From NCBI GenBank assembly GCA_012841485.1, contig DUUU01000119.1:1-11808 (forward strand): 11,808 bases of DNA, written 5' to 3'. This document shows, piece after piece, positions 4,646 to 11,783 of this stretch. Every line of letters begins with the position of its first letter. Within the stretch, counting starts at the first letter, position 1. The position numbers were made by a program, and so were the translations under genes. The notes beneath the pieces were generated by a model. It saw only the letters and a program-made list of their open reading frames with translations. It did not search any database and was not told where the DNA came from. The DNA comes from Armatimonadota bacterium. Its GTDB lineage: Bacteria > Armatimonadota > JAAZEB01.

Positions 4646-6211
4646 ATGGATGAGCGTGAAGCACGATCGTTGGTGGCGCAGGTGCTGGTGCTTCGGGGCA
4701 CCCCGACTTGGCGCGAGGAGGAAGACCGCCTGGTCGCCTCCGGGGCGGTGCTGAACTCGCAGGTGGGCGGCCCCAACATCGCGGCCCGGTGCGCGGCACT
4801 GCGCCAGATGGCGCCAGGGCCGATGCTGCTCCAGTGTGATATGGAGACCGGCAGTAGCTTTGCCTCAGACGGGACGCAGATCCCACCCCTGATGGCCCTT
4901 GGCGCCGCCGGGAGCGAGGAGCTAGCCCGGGCCTGGGGCTACGCGGTGGGTCTGGAAGGACGGCGGCTCGGAATCGATGTCACCTGGAGCCCGGTGCTCG
5001 ATGTCAACACCAACCCGGATAACCCGATCATCAACGTCCGCTCCTTCGGCGAGGATGCCGGGCTTGTCTCTCGCCTCGGCGCGGCGCTCACTCGCGGGAT
5101 GAGAGAGAGCGGCCTCCATCCCTGCGCCAAGCACTGGCCGGGGCATGGAGACGTGGCCGTGGATAGCCACATCTCGCTGCCTACCGTCAACGTGACGCGC
5201 GAGCGCCTCGAAGCCACCGAGTGGCTGCCCTACCGGACGGCGCGCGCCGCCGGCCTCGAAAGCGTGATGACCGGCCACCTGCTGGTGCCCTCGCTCGATC
5301 CGGAGAACTGCTGCACCGTCAGCTCCACGCAAATCAGCATTCTGCGTGATGATCTGGGCTTCCCTGGGCCGATCTTCACGGACTCGCTTGGCATGGAGGG
5401 ACTTCGCACCACGCTCGATTCGGCGGACGCGGCCTGGCAGGCATTGGTGGCCGGCCATGACCAGGTCCTCATCGACTACAAGCGCCCTCCCAGCGAGAGT
5501 GTCGATGCCGTGCTTGCCGCCGTCCGCAATGGCAAAGTTCCCGAGGCACGCCTGCGAGCCGCGGCATCCCTGGTCACCGCGCTAAAGGCGCGCCTGCGCG
5601 AGAATGCCCCGCTGCCGCCCGCGGAGGAGATTCGGTCCCACCTGGCCTCCGTGGCCCGGGCGGTGGCCGAGGCCTCCCTGACGGGGGTGGGCGCGCTGCC
5701 GGAGCGCCCCGACCTGGGCGAACGGCCTCTGCTGATCGTGTGCGATGACCTGAAACGCCGGGGTGTTGGCATTGCCGAGGAGCGCGAAGGCCAGGCGTTG
5801 GAGGGGATCCACCCGCTGGTACGCGCCCTGCGCGAGAAGATGGGCTTCGAGGTCCTCGTCTTCGATGAAGTGCCGGCGCCTCGGGATCTGGAAGCGGTGC
5901 GCGCTTCCCTGGCCGCCAGCACTGCGGTCGTGGGCGCGACCTTCGCGCACATCCTCTGCTACAAGGGCGAAGGCACGCGCCTGCCTGGCGCCCAGATCGA
6001 GCTGTGGCGCGAGGTGGCGGCCTCCGGCAAGCTCCGCGCGATGACGCTCTTCGAGTCGCCCTATGCCCTGGCCGACCTGCCTGCGGGCGTGCCGGTGGTC
6101 GTCGGCTATGGGGCCGACTCCTTCACGCTCACCGCGGCTGCGGAGGCGCTGGTTGGCGAACGCCGCTGTCCTGGCCGCCTGCCGGTAACCATCGCACCTA
6201 TCGGAGATTAG
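4646..6211 (+). CDS. Glycoside hydrolase family 3 protein, NagZ-like
   Basis: The product is a 521-residue enzyme whose first 340 residues or so form a GH3 (beta/alpha)8 barrel like that of beta-N-acetylhexosaminidases. Diagnostic blocks are WSPVLDVN (114-121), RSFGED (132-137), KHWPGHGDVAVDSH (162-175) carrying the His-Asp pair used in NagZ-type acid/base catalysis, and TDSLGM (245-250), where Asp246 is the expected nucleophile. Residues about 340-521 form a second alpha/beta domain, as in two-domain GH3 enzymes (for example Bacillus NagZ/YbbD). No signal peptide or lipobox is seen, so it is probably cytosolic, acting on imported amino-sugar glycans or muropeptides in cell-wall recycling; the exact sugar is inferred. 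ATG at 4646 is chosen because GGGGGAG lies 7 nt upstream. A longer frame from 4613 overlaps the hairpin. The downstream radical SAM gene follows after 75 bases, possibly on the same transcript. Confidence 0.9.
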   Translation: MDEREARSLVAQVLVLRGTPTWREEEDRLVASGAVLNSQVGGPNIAARCAALRQMAPGPMLLQCDMETGSSFASDGTQIPPLMALGAAGSEELARAWGYAVGLEGRRLGIDVTWSPVLDVNTNPDNPIINVRSFGEDAGLVSRLGAALTRGMRESGLHPCAKHWPGHGDVAVDSHISLPTVNVTRERLEATEWLPYRTARAAGLESVMTGHLLVPSLDPENCCTVSSTQISILRDDLGFPGPIFTDSLGMEGLRTTLDSADAAWQALVAGHDQVLIDYKRPPSESVDAVLAAVRNGKVPEARLRAAASLVTALKARLRENAPLPPAEEIRSHLASVARAVAEASLTGVGALPERPDLGERPLLIVCDDLKRRGVGIAEEREGQALEGIHPLVRALREKMGFEVLVFDEVPAPRDLEAVRASLAASTAVVGATFAHILCYKGEGTRLPGAQIELWREVAASGKLRAMTLFESPYALADLPAGVPVVVGYGADSFTLTAAAEALVGERRCPGRLPVTIAPIGD

Positions 6212-6274
6212 GCGATCCTACGGCGAGCGCCTGTGGGCTTTTGTCCCTGCGGTGCCAGCGGCGATACAGGGGGA

Positions 6275-6281
6275 AGGGGAG
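6275..6281 (+). promoter_or_regulatory. Ribosome-binding site of the radical SAM gene
   Basis: AGGGGAG lies 5 nt before ATG at 6287. It favours this start over the longer in-frame ATG at 6233, whose extra residues are unlike the family, and over the internal ATG at 6332. Confidence 0.75.
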
Positions 6282-6286
6282 TATGG

Positions 6287-7375
6287 ATGGGGGACCATCA
6301 GAGCGGAGCGCCGGCGAGTGCGGACCGACCCATGCTGCGCCTGGTCTTTTGGGAGACCACGGCAGGGTGTAACCTGGAGTGCGTCCACTGCCGGCGGTTG
6401 GAGGTTGCCCGGGAGAGGATGCGCGACGACCTCTCCACGGAGGAAGCCCTCGCCCTGGTCGAAAGCATCGCGCGCGCGGGCCGGCCGATCCTGGTCCTCT
6501 CTGGAGGCGAGCCGCTCTTACGCCCGGACCTTTTCACCGTGGCGCGCCACGCCGTAGGGCAGGGCCTCCTCGTCTCGATGGCGACCAACGGAACCCTGGT
6601 CACGCCGCAAGTCGCCGGCCAGGTCCGAGATTCGGGGATCCGGCGCGTTAGCATCAGCATCGATGGCGCGGACGCAGCGACGCACGACGCCTTCCGGGCG
6701 CTCCCCGGCTCGTTCGACGCGGCGCTCCGGGGGCTCGGCTACCTGCGCGAGGCCGGCGTCGAGGTGCAGATCAACACCACCATCGCCCGGCATAACGCGG
6801 GGCAGCTGGCCGGCATCTACGAGCTGGCGCGAACGGTGGGCGCCGTGGCGTTCCATGCCTTCATGCTGGTACCCGTCGGGTGTGGGGTGCAGATCGCCGA
6901 CGATCAGATGCTCTCGCCCGCGCGCTATGAGGAGATACTGAACGAGTTCTACGACCTATCGCGGCGCGGCGAGTTGCAGCTCAAGGCGACGTGCGCGCCG
7001 CACTATTACCGCATCGCTCGCCAGCGTGCTCGCGCGGAGGGGACCGCCCCGTCCGGCTCCCGCGAGGGGATGGCCGCGATGACGCGCGGCTGCCTGGCTG
7101 GCACGGCGGTGTGCTTTGTCTCACACAAAGGCCAGGTCTTCCCCTGCGGCTACCTCCCGGTGGACGCGGGCAACGTGAGAGCGCGTGACTTCGCGGAGAT
7201 CTGGCGCGAATCGCCTCTCTTCCGCACGCTGCGCGGGGAGTCTCTTGGGGGAAAGTGCGGCGCCTGCGAGTACCGCGCGGTTTGTGGTGGGTGCCGGGCC
7301 CGCGCGTACTACGCCACCGGCGACCTTCTTGCCGAGGAGCCATACTGTTCCTATCTCCCCCGCGCGCGCGGGTAA
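6287..7375 (+). CDS. ahbD: Radical SAM/SPASM enzyme, AhbD-type heme synthase
   Basis: The product is a 362-residue enzyme. The radical SAM cluster motif is C28-x3-C32-x2-C35 (TTAGCNLECVHC), followed by LSGGEPLLRPDLF, MATNGTLVT, ISIDGADAATHDAFR and QINTTI. The C-terminal SPASM-like region has C269, C276, C287 (PCGYLP), C324, C327, C333, C336 and C354, enough to bind an auxiliary 4Fe-4S cluster. FMLVPVGCG, KATCAPHYYR, MTRGCLAG and CRARAYYATGDLLAEEPYC match what I know of AhbD. That enzyme oxidatively decarboxylates the two propionates of iron-coproporphyrin (12,18-didecarboxysiroheme-derived) to vinyls, making heme b in the siroheme-dependent pathway. No other heme genes are in the window, so the pathway is inferred from the protein alone. 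A different SPASM maturase is the main alternative. It is probably a soluble, oxygen-sensitive enzyme. The first 15 residues are a non-conserved extension. Confidence 0.85.
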   Translation: MGDHQSGAPASADRPMLRLVFWETTAGCNLECVHCRRLEVARERMRDDLSTEEALALVESIARAGRPILVLSGGEPLLRPDLFTVARHAVGQGLLVSMATNGTLVTPQVAGQVRDSGIRRVSISIDGADAATHDAFRALPGSFDAALRGLGYLREAGVEVQINTTIARHNAGQLAGIYELARTVGAVAFHAFMLVPVGCGVQIADDQMLSPARYEEILNEFYDLSRRGELQLKATCAPHYYRIARQRARAEGTAPSGSREGMAAMTRGCLAGTAVCFVSHKGQVFPCGYLPVDAGNVRARDFAEIWRESPLFRTLRGESLGGKCGACEYRAVCGGCRARAYYATGDLLAEEPYCSYLPRARG

Positions 7376-7497
7376 GCGCGGCCAGGGGGAGGAACCAGGC
7401 GGGTGGCGTCCGGCGGGGCGAGGGAGAGAGCTTTCTCAACGAACCCCTGATCGGAGCCGTGAGGGAGTGGACCTGACATTGCCCCTGGGGAGGTGAC

Positions 7498-8439
7498 ATG
7501 GACCGACGCACGTTTCTCAAAGGAGCGGGAACACTGGCGGCTGCGGCGCTCGGCTTGGATGGGACCGCGGCCAACGAGGGTCGGGTTCCCAGGCGCCGGC
7601 TGGGTAGGACGGGTGTGGAGCTCTCGATCATCGGCCTGGGCGGGATCGTCGTGGCGAACACCGAGCCGGATGAGGCCCGCCGGATCGTCGTCGAAGCCTA
7701 CGAGCGCGGCATCAACTACTTCGATGTGGCCCCCAGCTACGGAAACTCCGAGGAGCGCCTAGGGCCGGCACTGGAGGGGTTGCGCGATAGGGTCTTCCTG
7801 GCCTGCAAAACGGAGAAGCGCGACCGTGCCGGCGCCGCCACGGCGCTCCGCGAATCGCTGCAGCGCCTGCGCACCGACCACTTCGATCTTTACCAACTAC
7901 ATGGTCTGGCCAAAAGGGAGGATCTGGAGAAGGCGATGGGGCCCGGTGGCGCGCTGGAGGCGGTGGCCGAGGCGCGCAAAGAGGGGCTGATCCGCTGGAT
8001 CGGGTTCTCTGCCCACTCGGCAGAGGTGGCGCTGGAAGCGATGGAGCGCTTCTCCTTCGATACCATCCTCTTTCCCGTGAACTTCGTCACCTGGATCAAG
8101 GCGGGGTTTGGGCCCCAGGTGATCGCTGCCGCGGAGAAGAGAGGCATGGGCTGCCTGGCGCTCAAGGCGATGGCACTTGGCCGGATGCCGAAAGGCACCC
8201 CCCGCACCTACCCGAAGTGCTGGTACCAGCCGATCGACGATCCCCGCCTGGCTTCGCTGGCACTGCGCTTCACGCTCTCACAGCCGATCACGGCCGCGGT
8301 GCCCCCGGGAGACGTACGCCTCTTCCGGATGGCCCTGAACGCCGCATCGCAGCGCTTCCAGCCCCTTACGAAGGGCGAGCTGGCCGAGCTTGAGAGGATC
8401 GCTGCCACAGCGGATCCGATCTTCCGCCTGGCTGCTTGA
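7498..8439 (+). CDS. Tat-exported aldo/keto reductase
   Basis: The product is a 313-residue NAD(P)H-dependent oxidoreductase of the aldo/keto reductase TIM-barrel family. The N-terminus, MDRRTFLKGAGTLAAAALGL, is a twin-arginine signal (RRTFLK plus a short hydrophobic stretch), so the protein is probably folded with cofactor and exported or membrane-anchored. Mature-region landmarks are RRRLGRTGVELSIIGLGG, and the catalytic tetrad candidates Asp76 and Tyr81 (FDVAPSYG), Lys104 (ACKTEK) and His135 (YQLHG). The barrel continues to about residue 300 with IRWIGFSAHS and LRFTLSQPITAAVPPG. The start is fixed by GGAGGT just upstream of ATG. The gene follows the radical SAM gene after 122 bases with no clear promoter between them, so it may share its transcript. 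The substrate is unknown. Tat-signal members are common in Planctomycetes and Armatimonadota. No 4Fe-4S C-terminal Cys cluster is present, unlike some relatives. Confidence 0.92.
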   Translation: MDRRTFLKGAGTLAAAALGLDGTAANEGRVPRRRLGRTGVELSIIGLGGIVVANTEPDEARRIVVEAYERGINYFDVAPSYGNSEERLGPALEGLRDRVFLACKTEKRDRAGAATALRESLQRLRTDHFDLYQLHGLAKREDLEKAMGPGGALEAVAEARKEGLIRWIGFSAHSAEVALEAMERFSFDTILFPVNFVTWIKAGFGPQVIAAAEKRGMGCLALKAMALGRMPKGTPRTYPKCWYQPIDDPRLASLALRFTLSQPITAAVPPGDVRLFRMALNAASQRFQPLTKGELAELERIAATADPIFRLAA

Positions 8440-8510
8440 CTGGCGAGACGCTTGCGGGCTTCTTTACCTCGCGGGTAGGGCACCCCTTTGCCTGCCCGCC
8501 TGGTCCTGAG

Positions 8511-8574
8511 CAAGAGAGAGGCGGTCCGCCCGGCGCCCCCCCTTGCGCGGTGGCTGCCGGGCGGTCTGCTCTTG
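8511..8574. repeat. Imperfect hairpin in the convergent intergenic space
   Basis: CCGCCCGGC (8526-8534) pairs with GCCGGGCGG (8556-8564), and outside it CAAGAG (8511-8516) pairs with CTCTTG (8569-8574). Together they make a two-part stem with a 21-nt central loop. It lies between the convergent ends of the aldo/keto reductase (8439) and the stalk-domain gene (8599). It lacks a U tract but is well placed to end or protect both transcripts. Confidence 0.45.
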
Positions 8575-8590
8575 GGAACCGCTCCTCTTT

Positions 8591-8607
8591 GCGGGGCGTT
8601 ACCCCGC
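8591..8607 (-). repeat. Hairpin spanning the stop codon of the stalk-domain gene
   Basis: GCGGGG (8591-8596) and CCCCGC (8602-8607) form a 6-bp stem whose loop contains the minus-strand TAA stop (8599-8601). No T run follows on either strand. It may act together with the nearby stem at 8511-8574 in 3'-end formation. Confidence 0.35.
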
Positions 8608-9375
8608 GGAGAAGGAGAGCCCCGGTATCAGGTGCGACATGGAGCTGGCAGGCACATAGAGGATGCCGCCGCGCTCCACGGCAGGCCGATCCATCGGATA
8701 GGCCTGATCACCGATATGGAGGAAGCCGCTCTGGGAGTTCATCCGGACAATCGAGCCCTGATGGATGAACGAGAGCTGTAGATCTCCCTGGTTATACTGC
8801 GGCGCCTCGATGCCAAGGCCCTCCAGCGTCTCGTTGAGCGGCACCATCAGCACGCCGCCCATGTACCACGTGGGCGATGAGTAGGCGATGGTTCGTCCGT
8901 TGAAGCTGATGCTGCTCGGACCGGTGGTCTGCGGGATCGGCGAGGTGATCTCCGGCGTCACCTCTGGCGCGAACCGGAATCCCCGAACCTGCGTGATGCT
9001 GAAGTCGGGGAAGAGCCGCGAGATGAACGCGGCGGGCACCCAGATCTGCCCGGCGAAACGCTGCGCGGGTTGGGCCAACGCCACCGACTCGCCGTCAACC
9101 ATCGCCGAAGAGGCCGCGACCTCCATGACGACGCTCTGCCCGCGGGCGGTGAAGCGGACCTCGTTTGTGGCAGGCTCGAAGGTGACATCGGTGACCCCAA
9201 GCTGGGAGAGAGTCTGCCGCAGAGGCACGAGGACGGTTCCGTTCATCGTCACCGGTTGTGTGGTGAATATCGAGACGCCACCCGCCTCTATCTGAAAGAG
9301 CGCGGCAACGCCCGGCGCGGTGGCTCCTGCGACGAGGAGCCCGGCCAGCGCGGTCAAAATCAGACATCGTCTCAT
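8599..9375 (-). CDS. Secreted protein with two copper-amine-oxidase-type stalk domains
   Basis: The product is a 258-residue exported protein. Residues 1-25 (MRRCLILTALAGLLVAGATA, PGVAA) form a Sec signal peptide with likely cleavage after VAA. The rest is two repeats of the stalk fold seen at the N-terminus of copper amine oxidases (PF07833-like). Repeat 1, about 33-125, has NGTVLVPLRQTLSQLG and GQIWVPAAFIS. Repeat 2, about 155-255, has YMGGVLMVPLNETLEGLG and GGILYVPASSMSHLIPG. The linker (140-153) is Pro/Thr/Ser-rich. There is no oxidase domain, so a structural or cell-envelope ligand-binding role is likely but unproven. ATG at 9375 is chosen. A TTG two codons upstream (9381) has a closer fit to the AAAGGAG site at 9386-9392 and would add only two residues. 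Longer starts to 9453 would bury the signal peptide. The gene is divergent from the membrane-protein gene at 9689. Confidence 0.87.
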   Translation of the reverse strand: MRRCLILTALAGLLVAGATAPGVAALFQIEAGGVSIFTTQPVTMNGTVLVPLRQTLSQLGVTDVTFEPATNEVRFTARGQSVVMEVAASSAMVDGESVALAQPAQRFAGQIWVPAAFISRLFPDFSITQVRGFRFAPEVTPEITSPIPQTTGPSSISFNGRTIAYSSPTWYMGGVLMVPLNETLEGLGIEAPQYNQGDLQLSFIHQGSIVRMNSQSGFLHIGDQAYPMDRPAVERGGILYVPASSMSHLIPGLSFSAG

Positions 9376-9688
9376 GATCAACCTGCTCCTTTCGAAAGCA
9401 GTTCCTTGTAGGCTCCCTGCTATGTGCGCATACCCATACCCGTTCCGCGCCAAAACGCCGCCGCTACGACGCCGGGGCCGAACCTCTGGCGCGTTGCGAG
9501 GCCCCTACTGGCAGTGCGTGGGCCTGCGCGATGGGCGCGCCGAGGCCCCTCGGGGCGTTCGGCGCGCGTCTCCGTACCACGCAGGGCTGGGGCACCGCGA
9601 GCGAGAATCTACTCCGTGCTGGACGTCACACGGCCTGGAACTCTTGAGGGGGAAGCGGGGATGACGCGGGAAGCGGTGGGGCGGTAGC
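9376..9688. other. 313-base divergent intergenic region
   Basis: This region separates the divergently transcribed stalk-domain and membrane-protein genes and should hold both promoters, but no pair of -35/-10 boxes is convincing on either strand. It contains the ribosome-binding site AAAGGAG of the stalk gene (9386-9392), a strong hairpin at 9535-9567, and a 10-nt direct repeat, CGAGGCCCCT, at 9497-9506 and 9541-9550. A plus-strand frame ending at 9687 has no recognisable product. Confidence 0.6.
9535..9567. repeat. Strong GC-rich hairpin in divergent intergenic region
   Basis: GCGCGCCGA (9535-9543) pairs perfectly with TCGGCGCGC (9559-9567). Inside, GCCCC (9545-9549) pairs with GGGGC (9552-9556), with G9544-T9558 as a possible wobble and G9557 bulged. 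The nearly continuous stem is about 15 bp and ends in a very tight loop. No U tract follows. It may be an extrageneric palindrome, an operator or a structured leader element for the membrane-protein gene. Confidence 0.6.
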
Positions 9689-10429
9689 ATGACGCTGCGA
9701 GACGCGATGCAGGGGTTGGGCGAAAACCCGCTCTACTGGTTGGAGCGCAGGCGGCAATGGCGCGGGATGCGTTCCTCGCTGCTGGTGTTGGGACTCTTGT
9801 GCTGCGCGTGTGGGCACTCGCTCGCCTTTGTGCTGGCGCCCGCGTTCGCGGCGATGGCCATTCTCCATGACAAGCGCACCCGGCTGTGGGACGATCTCCT
9901 GCTGACCCGGCTCACCTCCGAGGAGATCGTCCTGGCGATGGTTGCGGCGGCGCTGCAGATCCCGGCCATGCTGCTATCGGTGCAGGCTGCCTTAGTGTTG
10001 ATTGCTCTCGTCGGCGGGATCTGCCACACGGAGCCAGCCGGCACCCCCTGGCTGGAGTGCCTGCGCGGGCTGGTCGTCATGTTGCCCACCCTGGTCACTG
10101 GCATCGTCGCGGCCGCGAGCTTCCTCGTCGTGGGTGGGCTGATCGGCATTCGCGCGGGGCTGCACTTTCGCGACACCTTTGGAGGCGTGGCGGGCGCCCT
10201 CCTGGGAACGCTGGCCGTGGGAGCGCTGGTGGTCGCCGCGGGAGTCCTGACGACGCCGCGGATGATTCACCCGGGCGAGGCACTCTCCCGGGTGCTGTCG
10301 CCATTGGGGAGTGCCGGACTGTGGGCCGCTATGTCGCTGGAGACGGCGCTCCTGGCGCTCCTCAACGCCCTCCTGGCCAGCCTGCTCTGGCGGGCCTGCG
10401 TTCGCGCCGTGCGTCCTGCGGGCTCATAG
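9689..10429 (+). CDS. Multi-pass membrane protein, ABC-2 permease-like
   Basis: The product is a 246-residue integral membrane protein. Hydrophobic stretches at about 29-59, 82-111, 126-155, 165-188 and 208-236 suggest five or six transmembrane segments. The N-terminus, NPLYWLERRRQWRG, and the block FAAMAILHDKRTRLWDDLLL, then TRLTSEEIVLAM, recall the ABC-2 exporter permease signature, in which a cytosolic loop of the type E(K/R)xxxTWxxLLLTxLSxxEIxxGK follows the first helices. Such permeases usually pair with a separate ATPase, but none is present here. ATG at 9689 has only a weak G-rich site upstream; no other start fits, because an in-frame stop lies at 9662-9664. It ends with TAG at 10427-10429, overlapping the glutamine synthetase stop by six bases tail-to-tail. 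A stand-alone membrane protein of unknown function remains possible. Confidence 0.8.
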   Translation: MTLRDAMQGLGENPLYWLERRRQWRGMRSSLLVLGLLCCACGHSLAFVLAPAFAAMAILHDKRTRLWDDLLLTRLTSEEIVLAMVAAALQIPAMLLSVQAALVLIALVGGICHTEPAGTPWLECLRGLVVMLPTLVTGIVAAASFLVVGGLIGIRAGLHFRDTFGGVAGALLGTLAVGALVVAAGVLTTPRMIHPGEALSRVLSPLGSAGLWAAMSLETALLALLNALLASLLWRACVRAVRPAGS

Positions 10430-11755
10430 CACCGGCAGGTACTGGTCCAGTTCCCACATGGTCACTTGTGCCCGATAGCGATCCCATTCGATCTTCTTGT
10501 TCGCGATCAGCTTCTCGAAGACGTGGTCGCCCAGGGTGCGCCGCAGGAGGTCGCTCTTCTCGGCGAGCTGGACCGCCGCGCTCAGGTCCTCCGGTAGGGT
10601 TCGAATGCCCAGCGCCTCCCGCTCCTGGGGAGTCATCTCGTACACGTTGCACTCCACCGGATCACCCAGGGGATACTCGTTCTCAATCCCCTCGAGTCCG
10701 CAGGCGAGCATGACGGCGAAGGCCAGGTAGGGATTGCAGGCCGGGTCGGGCGAGCGTAGCTCCACGCGCATCGCCCTCTCCTTGTGGGGCTTATACTGCG
10801 GGATGCGGATCAGATCAGACCGGTTCTTCACCGCCCAGGAGAGGTAGATCGGGGCTTCGTAGCCGGGTACCAGACGCTTGTAGGAGTTGACCCACTGGTT
10901 GAGGACCAGGGTCACCTCTGGGATATGGCGCAGCAGGCCGGCGATGTAGTGCCGGGCGACGTTCGAGAGGTGGTAGGGCGCCGCGGGATCGAAGAAGGCG
11001 TTGGTGTCGCCGCGAAAGAGAGACTGGTGCGTGTGCATCCCGCTGCCGTTCTGGCCAAAGATCGGCTTGGGCATGAAGGTGGCGTGGATACCGTGCCTCA
11101 TCGCCACCTCTTTCACCACCAGGCGATAGGTCATGGCGTTGTCCGCCATGGTCAGCGCGTCCGTGTAGCGCAGATCGATCTCATGCTGGCTGTGGGCGAC
11201 CTCATGGTGTGAGTACTCCACTCCGATCCCCATCTCTTCGAGGGTGAGGACCGTCTCGCGGCGCAGATTGCTCGCCACATCGAGGGGGGTCAGATCGAAA
11301 TAGCCTCCCTTATCGAGGCCTTCTGGAACGCCGCGCGCGTTCTTGAAGTAGAAGTACTCCAGTTCAGGGCCGACGTAGAAGGTATAGCCCATATCGGCCG
11401 CGCGCTTGAGCACCCGCCGCAAAACCCAGCGAGGATCGCCCTCGTACGGCTCCCCATCCGGGGTGCGAATGTCGCAGAACATGCGGGCGACGGCCTCCTC
11501 GCGCGGTCGCCATGGCAGGATCTGGAAGGTGGAGGGATCCGGCATGGCGATCATGTCGCTCTCATCAATGCGCGCGAAGCCCTCGATGGAGGAGCCGTCA
11601 AAGCCCATTCCCTCTTCCAGGGCTTCCTCCAGCTCATCTACCGTAATCGCGACCGACTTCAAGAAGCCGAGGATATCGGTAAACCACAGCCGGATAAATC
11701 GGACGTTCTGCTCTTTGGCCGTCTTCAGCACGTACTCGCGGTCGTTATCATGCAA
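10424..11755 (-). CDS. glnA: Glutamine synthetase type I-alpha
   Basis: The 443-residue product catalyses ATP-dependent formation of glutamine from glutamate and ammonia as a cytosolic dodecamer. Visible active-site motifs are FDGSSIEGF (52-60), Glu131 and Glu133 (GPELEYF), Glu185 and Glu192 (HHEVAHSQHEID), NGSGMH with His241, KRLVPGYEAP (293-302), NRSDLIRIP (311-319) and RVELRSPDP with Glu332 and Arg334. The length, and Arg62 in EGFARIDESD, match the I-alpha type of Bacillus, where Arg62 takes part in glutamine feedback inhibition. The 25-residue insertion of the adenylylated I-beta type is absent, so direct feedback rather than adenylylation is expected. The chosen start is TTG at 11755, with AGGGAGAG 5-7 nt upstream. 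This begins MHDNDREYVL and gives normal family length. An in-frame GTG at 11791 would add 12 unsupported residues. The stop overlaps the convergent membrane-protein gene. Confidence 0.97.
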   Translation of the reverse strand: MHDNDREYVLKTAKEQNVRFIRLWFTDILGFLKSVAITVDELEEALEEGMGFDGSSIEGFARIDESDMIAMPDPSTFQILPWRPREEAVARMFCDIRTPDGEPYEGDPRWVLRRVLKRAADMGYTFYVGPELEYFYFKNARGVPEGLDKGGYFDLTPLDVASNLRRETVLTLEEMGIGVEYSHHEVAHSQHEIDLRYTDALTMADNAMTYRLVVKEVAMRHGIHATFMPKPIFGQNGSGMHTHQSLFRGDTNAFFDPAAPYHLSNVARHYIAGLLRHIPEVTLVLNQWVNSYKRLVPGYEAPIYLSWAVKNRSDLIRIPQYKPHKERAMRVELRSPDPACNPYLAFAVMLACGLEGIENEYPLGDPVECNVYEMTPQEREALGIRTLPEDLSAAVQLAEKSDLLRRTLGDHVFEKLIANKKIEWDRYRAQVTMWELDQYLPVL

Positions 11756-11760
11756 GGCAA

Positions 11761-11768
11761 CTCTCCCT
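11761..11768 (-). promoter_or_regulatory. Ribosome-binding site deciding the TTG start of glnA
   Basis: AGGGAGAG on the minus strand lies 5 nt before TTG at 11755. An out-of-frame ATG at 11752-11750 overlaps the TTG codon's following base but does not enter the glutamine synthetase frame. Confidence 0.75.
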
Positions 11769-11783
11769 GTGCGCGACAGACGA

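Noticed and set aside
9424..9687. Plus-strand 87-codon frame ending two bases before the membrane-protein start.
   Set aside because: It is Arg/Pro/Ala-rich translation of GC-rich intergenic DNA, spans the strong hairpin, and shows no family features; proximity to the next ATG is the only support.
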